From NCBI GenBank assembly GCA_013696555.1, contig JACCYJ010000185.1:1-40619 (forward strand): a DNA stretch of 40,619 nucleotides, given 5' to 3'. Shown piece by piece: positions 1-7,550 of this stretch. The translations under genes were made by a program, and so were the position numbers. Under the pieces are notes generated by a model, which searched no databases, was not told where the DNA came from, and was given only the letters and a program-made list of their open reading frames with translations. This DNA comes from Nocardioidaceae bacterium. Its GTDB lineage: Bacteria; Actinomycetota; Actinomycetes; Propionibacteriales; Nocardioidaceae. Within the stretch, counting starts at the first letter, position 1; every line of letters begins with the position of its first letter.

Positions 1-384
1 ACAGCGGTCGGCGGTGATGGCTCAGCAGCGACCAAGCGCGAGGAGCTTCGTCCACGCCCGTTCTGGTCAGGACGTGGATGCTCAAGACGGTCCGAGTCTG
101 AAAGAAGTTGACTCGGCGAACTGGTCCGGGCCTTGCCCTCCAGGGGCGACCCACCGACCGACCGTGACGACTTCCCCAGCCAGTCCCGCGGACCGATCTC
201 TCACCGGACGGACTAGTGCGGCTCTGGCTGGTGATCGGTAGCGTCCGGCGAGGACCAAGACGGTTTCTTCCGTCGCGGGGCACGGGTCACATAATGGGAC
301 GCGCAGGATCGTCTGGCAGCATCATCGCCTCCTGCTGTGGGGACCGTGCCTGGCTTCCTGTCCTGGACGGCTGTCCGGGTCGAG
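1..384. other. No gene recognised
   Basis: The frames listed here on both strands are short, overlap each other, and have arginine/serine/proline-rich translations with no domain, signal peptide or ribosome site that I can defend. The stretch may hold the end of a gene lying outside the window plus the upstream region of the MerR gene. I see no strong hairpin or repeat in it. Confidence 0.5.
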
Positions 385-414
385 GTGGCCCCTTGGGCCA
401 CGTATTGTCGAGGT
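378..414 (+). promoter_or_regulatory. merR promoter with perfect inverted-repeat operator
   Basis: GTGGCCC-CTT-GGGCCAC (385-401) is a perfect 7-bp inverted repeat directly in front of a -10-like TATTGT (403-408). The ATG at 415 lies where transcription would be expected to start, so the mRNA may be leaderless. No good -35 is visible at the usual spacing, which fits MerR-type promoters with long spacers. The core GGCCCCTTGGGCCA matches the metallothionein promoter at 3920-3933 in 13 of 14 bases, which suggests one regulator for both. The promoter assignment is inference; the palindrome is seen directly. Confidence 0.6.
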
Positions 415-906
415 ATGGCAGATGTTGAGCTGTTCAGCGTGAGTGAGGTGCGTCGGCGCACTGGGCTGAGCCGTAAGGCGCTACGGCTCTACGAGGAGGT
501 GGGGCTGGTGGAGCCCGCGGGGCGCACCGATGGCGGCTACCGCCTCTATGACGCCGGCGGGTTGCAGCGTCTGGAGCTGGTCCGGCGGGCCCGTGCGCTT
601 GGGCTGCATCTTCGACAGATGCCGGAGTTCCTCGACGTCGCCGAGGGGTGCTGTGAGAAGAGCCAGCCGGAGCTGCTGAGCATCCTGGAAGAGCAGCTCG
701 CTGAGACCCGGCAGCGGATGGCCGATCTGCGGGAGCTGGACGACACGCTGCAGAGCCAGCTCGAGCGGCTTACTGCCACCGACGGCGCTGAGCATCGCTG
801 TGAGGAGTTGCTGTGTACGTGCGGCGGGACGTGCACAGGAGATCGCGAACGCCGCGATGACGGGAACGACGAGCCCGCGGCGCATGGTGCTAACCCTGCC
901 GGGTGA
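415..906 (+). CDS. MerR-family metal/thiol-responsive transcriptional regulator
   Basis: A 163-aa MerR-type regulator. The N-terminal winged helix-turn-helix reads FSVSEVRRRTGLSRKALRLY (residues 7-26), followed by the GGYRLYD wing and a long dimerisation helix (about residues 85-120). Cysteines at 79-80 and in the C-terminal stretch CEELLCTCGGTC (129-140) sit where ZntR/MerR-type sensors place their metal ligands. A soft metal such as Zn, Cd, Hg or Cu is therefore likely, but the identity cannot be read from sequence. The track ORF begins at 337; I choose ATG 415 because homology begins there and the -10 box and operator lie just upstream. It is convergent with the MFS gene. The shared operator suggests it controls the metallothionein at 3865 as well as itself. 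Confidence 0.9.
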   Translation: MADVELFSVSEVRRRTGLSRKALRLYEEVGLVEPAGRTDGGYRLYDAGGLQRLELVRRARALGLHLRQMPEFLDVAEGCCEKSQPELLSILEEQLAETRQRMADLRELDDTLQSQLERLTATDGAEHRCEELLCTCGGTCTGDRERRDDGNDEPAAHGANPAG

Positions 907-990
907 CTGGCACGCCAAGGCAGCCCGCACCTGACCGCTTCCTCCGGGCTTGCTCCTCGGGATCCGGCGCACACCCGCCTCCGACTAATG

Positions 991-2194
991 TCAGTCGACG
1001 GGACCGTCCGGATCGGTTGGCGTGGGAGACGCTGCCAACGACAGGGCGCTGAGGCCGAGCAGCCCGGCAGCGACGAGAAGTACTCCTGCTCCCACGTAGA
1101 CGGCTTGGATGGACAGGACGTCCACGAGGAGCCCGGCCAGGGCCAGGGACGCGATCCGCCCGGTCTGCCAGACCATGGTGAAGGCGCTGAAGACCCGGCC
1201 CCGGTAGCCGGCAGGGATGCGCCGTTGCAACAGGGTGGTGTAGGCGATGCCTCCGGTGGAGGTGTTGATCCCGTAGAGCATGAGCAGCGCGGCGGGCACC
1301 CAGAAGCCGGTGAGGAAGGCCAGCGCGGCGTCGATGACGCCGCGGACCAGGTACGGGATGAAGATCAGCGCCGCGCTGTCGGTGCGGTCCACGAGGCGCC
1401 CGAACAGCAGCGGCCCGAGGAAGGCGCCCACGCCCAGGGCGGCGACCAGGAAGCCGAAGTCGGCCTCATCGACCCGGAGCTGTTCGCGGGCGAGGACGAC
1501 GAGCAACGCCCCGGTCCCCCCGACGCTGAGCACAGCGAGGACCTGCACCGCCAGCAGCCGCCGGATGAAGGGATCGGCGCCGATGAACGCCACCCCGTGC
1601 CGCACGTCGGTGCGCAGCCGAGGGCGAGCCGTCGCCTCGGTGGCCGGTGGTTCGGGGACGCGCAGCAACAGCAGAGCGGAGATCAGGAACGTCGCCGCGT
1701 TCAGGACGAAGGCGCCGTGCGGACCGACCACGGCCACCGCCGCTCCACCGATCGCCGCGCCCAGCACGTGCGAGGACTGCACCGCCGACCAGCTCAACGC
1801 GTTGGCCCGCCCGAGGACGTGCCCAGGGACGACCACCGGAAGCAGCGCCTGGTAGGCCGGGCCGTAGAACACCCCGGCCAGCGCGAGGCCGAACGCGAGG
1901 GCGTAGATGGCGGGGATCGTGGAGGTCTGGACCATCAGCAGCGCCAGCCCGCAGCGCACCACGTCGGCGACCAGCATGACCCGGCGCCGGGGCAGACGGT
2001 CGACGACCGCCCCGAACATGATCACAAGCAGGGCCTCGAAGACCACCGCCACGCTGACCGAGAGCCCGGAGCGGGTCAGGGAGAACATCAACGCCACCAG
2101 GGCGATGTAGTAGCGGGCTGTAGCCGGGGACCGAGAACAGGTCGCGGTAGCTGACGGTCCGTCTACTCGCGTCCGGCCCGGTGGAGTGGCTCAC
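991..2194 (-). pseudogene. MFS transporter with frameshift/deletion at its 5' end
   Basis: The frame 2097-991 (368 aa) is a typical major facilitator: many hydrophobic helices and the loop motif GAVVDRLPRRRVM between TM2 and TM3. It lacks TM1. Upstream in another frame, GTG 2194 starts a peptide ending YRDLFSVPGYSPLL, which is the usual N-terminal lead of this MFS group. The two frames meet near 2105-2115, with about a dozen expected residues missing. I infer a small deletion plus frameshift that removes TM1. Translation could start within the second frame to give an 11-TM protein. It is the last gene of the minus-strand group after the thioredoxin-like and membrane genes. Substrate unknown; metal or drug efflux is possible from context. 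Confidence 0.7.
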
Positions 2195-2254
2195 CGCCGC
2201 GGCTCCCAGCCGGCCGTCGGTGGGTCGCGGTGAGCGTGGTGCCCTGCTGCGGGC

Positions 2255-2803
2255 TCACCCACCGGGATGGACGGACACAGGGCGATGCGTGGGTGGGCGC
2301 GCGTGGGCGCGCAGGTCTTCGATGTCGGTGGGGATGGGCGCCGCCACGCTGAGCGCAGCAGTGCAGGCCACGGCGCTGGCCGCCAGCGATGCCACCGCCA
2401 GGCGGACACGGCCGGACATGGCCAGGCCGTAGGCGGCCAGGGAGAGCAGGAACACCACCAGCAGCGTGATCAGCAGGGCGGGGATGAAGTGCACGGTGAT
2501 GTGGAAGGCGAAGACGTCCATCCACAACACGTGCAGCACCCCGAAGATCAGGAACAGCACATCGGGGACGGCGCTGTAGAGGTGGCCGGCCCCGCCGGCC
2601 TCCCACGGCGCTACCGCAGGCCGCCCGTGCGGGCGGCGGCGGGAGGTGAGCAGCCGCACGGCTATCACCGCGGCCATGCCGAGTGCGCCGCCGAGCAGGC
2701 CGTGCAACCAGAAGTGGAACTCGGCGTCGAGCTGGGCGTAGCGCACGTACAGGTAGCCCTCGACGAGCAGCACCAGGACGGCGCTGAGGATTCGGCGGCT
2801 CAT
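2255..2803 (-). CDS. Multi-pass membrane protein, histidine-bearing, unknown function
   Basis: 182 aa with about four to five membrane segments: residues 5-20, 34-52, 80-96, 102-124 and 130-155. Histidines lie near the membrane (FHFWLHG; HITVHF), which could bind metal or haem, but I do not recognise a family. It starts at ATG 2803, overlapping the stop of the thioredoxin-fold gene by ATGA, so the two are probably translationally coupled. The MFS gene follows 60 bp downstream. The pairing with a thiol protein and a cysteine-rich metal binder suggests a role in metal or redox homeostasis; this is inference from neighbours only. Confidence 0.75.
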   Translation of the reverse strand: MSRRILSAVLVLLVEGYLYVRYAQLDAEFHFWLHGLLGGALGMAAVIAVRLLTSRRRPHGRPAVAPWEAGGAGHLYSAVPDVLFLIFGVLHVLWMDVFAFHITVHFIPALLITLLVVFLLSLAAYGLAMSGRVRLAVASLAASAVACTAALSVAAPIPTDIEDLRAHARPPTHRPVSVHPGG

Positions 2804-3198
2804 GGGAGGTCGTCCACGGCGTTGATGAGAACCTGGATCTCCGCGGCGTGCTCGCCGGGGGCGGGGTCGAAGGTCCGGTAGCGCAACTGGCCGCTGGCAT
2901 CGATCAGCGCGTAGCCGGGTCCGACCCGCCCGGCACTGGTCCTTAGGGCGTACCGCGCGGCCAGCACCGGGTTCCCGGAACGCACCACCTGCGTGCCTTG
3001 GATTGGGGGAAGGTCACACCCGCCGGTGCAGAAAACGACCACTGCGGAACGCCCGGGCTCGACGCCGAGCTGGCGCAGCACCGGCGCGGGCTCGTCGAGG
3101 TAGAGCAGGTCCAGCTGACGCAGCGCGGGGTCGGGGGCGATGTCGGCCCCCGGCGAGAGCAGGTAGGCGGCGACCCGAGAATTGTCACGATCCCCCAC
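2800..3198 (-). CDS. Thioredoxin-fold / peroxiredoxin-like protein with CTGGC motif
   Basis: The C-terminal part of ORF 3432-2800 reads like a thioredoxin/AhpC-TSA fold. A beta strand leads into VVVFCTGGCDLPP, where a redox-type cysteine pair has three residues between (CxxxC) instead of the usual two. It is followed by GPGYALIDASGQLRYR, the typical GYALID strand of peroxiredoxin-like proteins. The first ~78 residues of the listed ORF are arginine- and glycine-rich and look non-coding, so I favour GTG 3198 (132 aa). The ribosome site there is weak and the start is uncertain. It is coupled to the next gene by ATGA. Likely a cytoplasmic thiol oxidoreductase; the partner could be the adjacent membrane protein. 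Confidence 0.65.
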   Translation of the reverse strand: MGDRDNSRVAAYLLSPGADIAPDPALRQLDLLYLDEPAPVLRQLGVEPGRSAVVVFCTGGCDLPPIQGTQVVRSGNPVLAARYALRTSAGRVGPGYALIDASGQLRYRTFDPAPGEHAAEIQVLINAVDDLP

Positions 3199-3391
3199 CC
3201 CGGCCAGGGCCGCCCACCGGGACCCGCCGCCGGACAGGAGAGCCGACCTCAGACTCGGCGACCATCCCGGTTCCCACCCTTGCCCGGATGCGTCCGCCGT
3301 CCGCCGGATCGGGCCAAGGGCACCGGGGGACCGGGCAGGGCGGCGGCGTAAGACCCCGAGACTGCACCGACAACCACCGGCCTGACGCTGA

Positions 3392-3622
3392 TCACCTCGA
3401 CCGGGCCGCCAACGGCGCACCGAGGGCGCCATGACATGCCGGCGTCCCCATGCGGCGACACCGGCAGCGCTGGCCGCGGCGAGCGCTGCCCCCCTCGACA
3501 GCGCTCACGTAGCCGGCGACGACTTCCTCCAGCGCGGTGGCCCTCAGGCGCAGCGCCTGCAACTCCACCAGGAGCTTGCGACACTCCCCGACCGGAATGC
3601 ACGCCTCCTGCTGGTCCACCAC
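3392..3622 (-). CDS. Small helical protein of unknown function
   Basis: 76 aa from GTG 3622, with a ribosome site GGAG six bases upstream. Residues 10-45 (PVGECRKLLVELQALRLRAT and following) should form an amphipathic helix or short coiled coil. The C-terminal third is arginine/cysteine-rich and less protein-like, so the real product may be shorter. It lies 48 bp after the metallothionein stop on the same strand, so it is probably in the same transcript. It is unnamed. It could be a small metal-response accessory protein or, less likely, a remnant of a MerR-type C-terminal helix. Confidence 0.4.
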   Translation of the reverse strand: MVDQQEACIPVGECRKLLVELQALRLRATALEEVVAGYVSAVEGGSARRGQRCRCRRMGTPACHGALGAPLAARSR

Positions 3623-3670
3623 CTCATGCTCCGCTCAACGACGGCACTAGCCTGGCTCGCGCCGAGAGAG

Positions 3671-3865
3671 TCAGGGCGTTGCACAGCCGCACGTGCAGCC
3701 ATTGCCGTGGCAGCCACAGGTACAGCCGGTATCCGTCCCGCAGCCACAACCGCAACCGCAGTCCACACGCGTCGCCGTGGAAGCCGACGCGGTGTCGGTT
3801 CCGGGACCGCAACAGCCGCAACTGCACGCCGAGTGCTGCTCTTGCTGCTCCTGCACCGTGGTCAT
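3671..3865 (-). CDS. Cysteine-rich metallothionein-like protein
   Basis: 64 aa containing 14 cysteines and 2 histidines, arranged as dense CxC runs: CSCGCC (14-19), CGCGCGC (36-42) and CTCGC twice (48-52, 57-61). Such spacing is characteristic of proteins that bind soft-metal clusters. It lacks obvious homology to SmtA or MymT beyond composition. I choose ATG 3865 over the listed 3940 because GGAG lies six bases upstream and because the upstream residues are encoded by the promoter itself. A MerR-type promoter with a 20-bp spacer lies directly upstream. Likely role: cytoplasmic sequestration of zinc, cadmium or copper, induced through the MerR protein at 415. Confidence 0.75.
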   Translation of the reverse strand: MTTVQEQQEQHSACSCGCCGPGTDTASASTATRVDCGCGCGCGTDTGCTCGCHGNGCTCGCATP

Positions 3866-3908
3866 GTCGAACTCCAGTCGTATCGGTTTCTGGGGCCTGT
3901 CGCTGGCC

Positions 3909-3940
3909 AACGTACGAGCTGGCCCTAGGGGCCGGGTCAA
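3909..3940 (-). promoter_or_regulatory. MerR-type promoter of the metallothionein gene
   Basis: On the minus strand TTGACC (3940-3935) and TACGTT (3914-3909) are separated by 20 bp, longer than the sigma-70 optimum and typical of promoters untwisted by MerR proteins. The spacer contains GGCCCCTAGGGCCA, which differs at one position from the operator in front of merR (387-400). Expected transcription start is about 3902, giving a leader of roughly 37 nt with a GGAG site. Confidence 0.75.
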
Positions 3941-3965
3941 GTTCGAGCCGCCGAGAGCGCCCTAG

Positions 3966-4376
3966 GTGATCGACCACGACGCCGGTGACTCCCACCGCGC
4001 GGCTGTCCCGTAAGTCGAACCCCAACTGACGGATGCGCAGGTCGACGCCGTCACTCGGGGCTGGTGTCTCAGATACCCCGTCCGGAGGGATTCTCAGTGG
4101 TCGGGGGCTCTATGCGCACGCCCAGACCCCGTTGATAGGGGTAGCCACACGCTTCTCCGACTGACTCGCCATGGCAGGGAAGGAGCGCCCGTTCGGGTAT
4201 TGGGCGTATCTGGGCCGTGCATGATAGCCAGGCTGCCTGCATATTGATGCGACTACGCAAACACAGTGAACTCGGCAGAGTCGGTAAACATCGCACCTCC
4301 GGTAAGGGACGTGGCGGCGCCGGCTCGCACCATCCCCGTCGTGCGTCTTTCCGCCGCCAGCGGTGACCGAGATGTA
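3966..4376. other. Long intergenic region without a recognised gene
   Basis: Between the metallothionein promoter and the 46-bp repeat I find no frame with protein-like composition and a plausible start. Frame 4296-4069 on the minus strand has no ribosome site or recognisable motif. The base composition is slightly less GC-rich than neighbouring genes. I see no strong hairpin. Confidence 0.4.
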
Positions 4377-4468
4377 GCGGGCCGCTACCGTGGCCGGCCG
4401 CAGGCGAGGGTCCTCGCGTGGGGCGGGCCGCTACCGTGGCCGGCCGCAGGCGAGGGTCCTCGCGTGGT
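4377..4468. repeat. 46-bp tandem direct repeat (two copies)
   Basis: The unit GCGGGCCGCTACCGTGGCCG... occurs at 4377-4422 and again at 4423-4468 with 45 of 46 bases identical. Each copy contains the hairpin-forming GCGAGG-GT-CCTCGC and a CGGCCGGCCG-like palindrome. It lies 86 bp upstream of msrA, so it may affect the msrA leader or simply be a recent slippage duplication. Confidence 0.9.
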
Positions 4469-4554
4469 CATTCATGAACGCGGGGAAGTCGGCGTGGACA
4501 ACCGCCTCGTCCGAGAGTAGTTTCCAACGGAGTTTCGCGAGTAAGGACGACGCG

Positions 4555-5070
4555 ATGGGCGACGACGCCGAGACCGCAATCCTCGCCGGTGGATGCTTCT
4601 GGGGAGTCCAGGAACTTATGCGCAAGCAGCGCGGCGTGATGTCCACGCGCGTCGGTTGGTCCGGTGGGGACATTCCCAACCCTACCGAGGCTAACCCCGG
4701 CACCCACGCGGAGGCAGTCGAGATCGTCTTCGACCCGAAGCAAACCTCGTTCCGCGACATCCTCGAGTTCTTCTTCCAGATCCACGATCCGACGACGATG
4801 AACCGCCAGGTAGACGACATCGGCACCGAGTACCGCTCCGCGATCTTCCACGCGAGCGAGGAGCAGAAGCAAGTCGCCGAGGACACGATCGCCGACGTCG
4901 AGGCGTCCGGCCTCTGGCCCGGCAAGATCGTCACCGAGATCGAGCCCGCCGGGCCGTTCTGGGAGGCCGAGCCCGAGGACCAGGACTACCTGCAGAAGCA
5001 CCCCGACGGCGACGCATGCCATTTCCCGCGGCCGGGCTGGAAACTACCGCACCGCGAAACCGCGTCCTGA
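4555..5070 (+). CDS. msrA: Peptide-methionine (S)-S-oxide reductase MsrA
   Basis: 171 aa. Reduces the S-epimer of methionine sulfoxide in proteins, with electrons from thioredoxin. The catalytic cysteine lies in GGCFWG near the N-terminus. Other family signatures are [26 protein letters not shown] and GTEYRSAIF. The C-terminal CHFPRPGW supplies the recycling cysteine, as in mycobacterial MsrA. The ORF track starts at 4390, but homology begins at [13 protein letters not shown] and ATG 4555 has AAGGA seven bases upstream. The gene stands alone on the plus strand after the tandem repeat. Cytoplasmic repair of oxidative damage fits the thiol/metal-stress genes to its left. Confidence 0.97.
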   Translation: MGDDAETAILAGGCFWGVQELMRKQRGVMSTRVGWSGGDIPNPTEANPGTHAEAVEIVFDPKQTSFRDILEFFFQIHDPTTMNRQVDDIGTEYRSAIFHASEEQKQVAEDTIADVEASGLWPGKIVTEIEPAGPFWEAEPEDQDYLQKHPDGDACHFPRPGWKLPHRETAS

Positions 5071-5092
5071 CTCAGGTGGAAACGACCGTTTC

Positions 5093-5164
5093 GAGCATCA
5101 GACAACCAGCCGCTGCGACGGCACAGCCTGGCAATTTGCACCGTCGCATCGTCTGAGGCTGCTC
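5093..5164. other. Structured inverted-repeat element downstream of msrA
   Basis: GAGCA-TCAGAC (5093-5103) can pair with GTCTGA-ggc-TGCTC (5151-5164), leaving a 3-base bulge. Inside it TGCGACGG (5114-5121) pairs perfectly with CCGTCGCA (5141-5148). A further GAAACG-AC-CGTTTC palindrome precedes it at 5079-5092. There is no T-tract, so a simple terminator is not obvious. It could be a terminator, a small structured RNA, or the end of a mobile element remnant. Confidence 0.5.
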
Positions 5165-5278
5165 ATGGTCACGGAGCCTCTTCTCAACGGACGTGCCGGA
5201 GACGCTCCACCGACGTGACGTCATGGACCGGCACCGACGACTGACCGAGCTCGCGCTGGAGGGCACCGACGCTGTTGA

Positions 5279-5560
5279 TCACATGCTGTGCCATTGATGC
5301 GGGAAAGCTGGCTTCGGGTGGACGGACTCATTCCGAAGTTCGATGGCTCGCAAGACGTCCTGCCAGAGTTGGCCGCAGCGGTCAAGTTCCTTCCCCAGAA
5401 CGGCCGCCAAGAAGCAGATACGGGTCGTCAGGGGCATCAATCGCCTGCGGACTACGATTCGTCCCCTATCATCGACGGCCGCCTCCTTCTCACGGAGGTT
5501 GTCTCTGACGACAGACTCCAACTTCTCGGCGTGTGCTCTGGCGTGCGAATCCGCCGCCAT
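5279..5560 (-). pseudogene. Possible HEPN-like gene fragment
   Basis: The last 93 codons of minus frame 6259-5279 look like real protein, unlike the rest of that frame, which is the shadow of the HNH gene. They form amphipathic helices ending in LWQDVLRAIELRNESVHPK. The RN...H pattern after a Trp-containing helix resembles HEPN-type helical domains. ATG 5560 is the first suitable start after the composition changes, but no clear ribosome site is seen. It may be the 3' end of a gene whose front was lost, or a short intact gene. Function unknown. Confidence 0.3.
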
Positions 5561-5820
5561 GAGAGTTCGATGCCGCGGGGCGAATCGCGCGGCACCTACG
5601 ATGCGGTCATGGCCAAACGACTGCCAACCGTTACTCCCGGTCCCGCCATTGACGCGGGATCTGAAAGTATCTGGCTCGTGCCTATTTGACCCCGCCGACC
5701 ACGTCGACACGGATGGTTGGGGCACGAATGCAGTTCCACGAGAGATGCGTAACCCGCTGCGGCGAGGCCACCTGCAGGACCGTCGGCAGCCCAGGATCTG
5801 CACAGGTGCTGAGCCGGCGC

Positions 5821-5849
5821 TTGGCGTTGTCGGAGCTCGACTGTACTCT
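5821..5849 (+). promoter_or_regulatory. Promoter of the DUF222-HNH gene
   Basis: TTGGCG (5821-5826) and TACTCT (5844-5849) are separated by exactly 17 bp. Transcription would start near 5856, leaving a leader of about 33 nt before the favoured ATG at 5889 with its AGGAGGG site. Confidence 0.5.
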
Positions 5850-5888
5850 TGACACATGATCGAACTGGTGTTCGGACAGGAGGGCCGG

Positions 5889-7211
5889 ATGAACTCGTCG
5901 GACGTTCCCGATGTAGCAGCCGCTTTCCGTACGCTCGGCTCCGCTGGAGACGACTCCGCTGAGCTGATCGACCAGATCTCAGGTCTCGAGGCGCTGAAGG
6001 CGATGGTCAGCGCCGCCCAGGCCAGGGCGACCGCGGCATTCGCCGCGAAACAGCGCGCCGTGCAGCGTGCCGCCGGTGTCCCTTCGCGCGACGTGGGCAA
6101 GGGCGTCGCAGCGCAGATCGCACTGGCTCGGCGGGACTCGGCAAAGGCCGGCGCACGGCATCTGGGGCTTGCCGAGGCACTGGTCAACGAGTTGCCGGAG
6201 ACCATGGCCGCGCTGGAGTCCGGGCTCATCAGTGAGTGGCGGGCCACCCAGGTCTGCAAGGAGACCGCATGCCTGTCGGTGGAGCACCGGGCTCAGGTGG
6301 ACGCAGAGCTGGCTGCCCGCCCCGGCGGGATGGCGGCCATGGGCGACAAGGAGATCGCAGCCGAGGCGCGAAGGATCGGCTACCGGCTCGACGCCCACGC
6401 CGTGACCCAGCGGGCCAGCAAGGCGACCAACAACCGCAACGTGTCGATACGACCGGCGCCGGACACCATGGCGTGGCTCTCTGCGTTGCTGCCGGTGTCG
6501 CAGGCAGTTGCCGCATACGCTTCGCTGCGCAAGACCGCTGACACCGCTCGAGCCGCCGGTGACAAGCGCGGCCGCGGCCAGTTCATGGCCGACACCCTCG
6601 TCGAACGCCTCACCGGCCAAGGAACCGCCGAGGCCGTGCCTATCGAGATTCAGCTTGTCATGACCGACCGGACCCTTTTTGACGGGGACAACGAGCCGGC
6701 CGAGCTCGAAGGCGCCTTGCCGGTGCCGGCTCCACTCGCGCGTAAGTGGCTGCGCGGGGACCCTCATGCCAAGCGGGGGAAGCAAGCGAAGGCGTGGATC
6801 CGGCGGCTGTACACCTCACCCACGACCGGGCAGCTGATCGCCATGGACTCCCGCCGCCGCTGCTTCGACGGGCTGCTACGTCAGTTCGTCATCACCGCCG
6901 ACCGGATTTGCCGCACACCCTGGTGCGACGCGCCCATCCGTCACATCGACCACCCACTACGAGCCGCCGATGGCGGCGAAACCAGCCTCGACAACAGCGA
7001 CGGCTTGTGCGAAGCCTGCAATTACGCGCGGGAAGCTCACCGGTGGGTCACCATCCGACTCCCAAACCGGGTGCTCGACATCGTGACCCCGACCGGGCAC
7101 CGCTACCGAAGTCGACCACCGCCCCCGGTTGGGCAGACCAGCGACCGCGCCTCGCCTCCGGTCTCACCCTCCGTGGTGGAGCAACGCCTGCGGGATCTAC
7201 TCGCCTCCTGA
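5889..7211 (+). CDS. DUF222 domain HNH endonuclease (13E12-repeat-like family)
   Basis: 440 aa from ATG 5889, chosen because AGGAGGG lies four bases upstream; the track start at 5856 lacks such a site. The helical DUF222 region fills about residues 30-320. The C-terminal HNH nuclease reads CRTPWC...HIDH...N.DGLCEACN (about 341-379), with zinc-binding cysteine pairs CxxxxC and CxxC and catalytic histidines. Proteins of this architecture are abundant and often multicopy in actinobacteria (for example the REP13E12 proteins of mycobacteria) and are suspected mobile or selfish genes. The in vivo role is unknown. A promoter at 5821 and remnants upstream suggest a mobile-rich spot. Confidence 0.93.
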   Translation: MNSSDVPDVAAAFRTLGSAGDDSAELIDQISGLEALKAMVSAAQARATAAFAAKQRAVQRAAGVPSRDVGKGVAAQIALARRDSAKAGARHLGLAEALVNELPETMAALESGLISEWRATQVCKETACLSVEHRAQVDAELAARPGGMAAMGDKEIAAEARRIGYRLDAHAVTQRASKATNNRNVSIRPAPDTMAWLSALLPVSQAVAAYASLRKTADTARAAGDKRGRGQFMADTLVERLTGQGTAEAVPIEIQLVMTDRTLFDGDNEPAELEGALPVPAPLARKWLRGDPHAKRGKQAKAWIRRLYTSPTTGQLIAMDSRRRCFDGLLRQFVITADRICRTPWCDAPIRHIDHPLRAADGGETSLDNSDGLCEACNYAREAHRWVTIRLPNRVLDIVTPTGHRYRSRPPPPVGQTSDRASPPVSPSVVEQRLRDLLAS

Positions 7212-7506
7212 CAGTGGAGAGCCGGGCGGCAGGGCGTGTGACGTCGAGACTGAGGACGACCACCGACCCTGGGTAAGCCACGGCATCACGTACGCCGAGT
7301 CCTTGCCACCCAAGTAGCCGTCCCGGGGTTCAGCCGGGCTCATTCACCGCTGGTGGCGATGCACGGCTGCGGGCGGCGGCGGACTGTCGGCGGTGATGAT
7401 CGCAACGTCCCTGGGCGCGCACATTTCCCTGGACGCCGCCGGCTCGCCGGCAACCGCGATCACCGCTATTGCCTCGACGGGTGTACGGCGGGAAACTCCG
7501 ACGCAA
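7212..7506. other. Intergenic stretch without a recognised gene
   Basis: No frame here has a domain or credible translation start. The short minus frame 7530-7330 is arginine-rich and antisense to nothing. The right end carries the upstream region of the AOC-like gene. Confidence 0.4.
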
Positions 7507-7530
7507 GTGGTCATCAATGCGTATGACCAC
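7507..7530 (+). promoter_or_regulatory. Inverted repeat GTGGTCAT-N8-ATGACCAC before the AOC-like gene
   Basis: Perfect 8-bp arms separated by 8 bp, 20 bp upstream of ATG 7551. Either an operator for a dimeric regulator or a hairpin in the mRNA leader that could influence translation. The regulator is not identified. Confidence 0.55.
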
Positions 7531-7550
7531 AGGAGTATCGGGAGACAGAA

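Noticed and set aside
988-2154. 388-aa plus-strand ORF antisense to the MFS gene
   Set aside because: Composition is Gln/Asp/Gly/Arg-rich with no domain; the opposite strand encodes a recognisable transporter.
3311-3324. GGTGCCCTTGGCCC (minus strand) as a third MerR operator
   Set aside because: Only the central CCCTTGG matches; no -10 or -35 is placed around it.
5093-5164. Integron attC site
   Set aside because: The inverted element lacks the GTTRRRY/RYYYAAC core sites, and no integrase or cassettes are present.
5288-5689. 133-aa plus-strand ORF
   Set aside because: No ribosome site or motif; the opposite strand has more protein-like content in the same stretch.
5561-6259. Upstream part of minus ORF 6259-5279
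   Set aside because: Antisense to the DUF222-HNH gene and Ser/Ala/Arg-rich; only the last ~93 codons look real.
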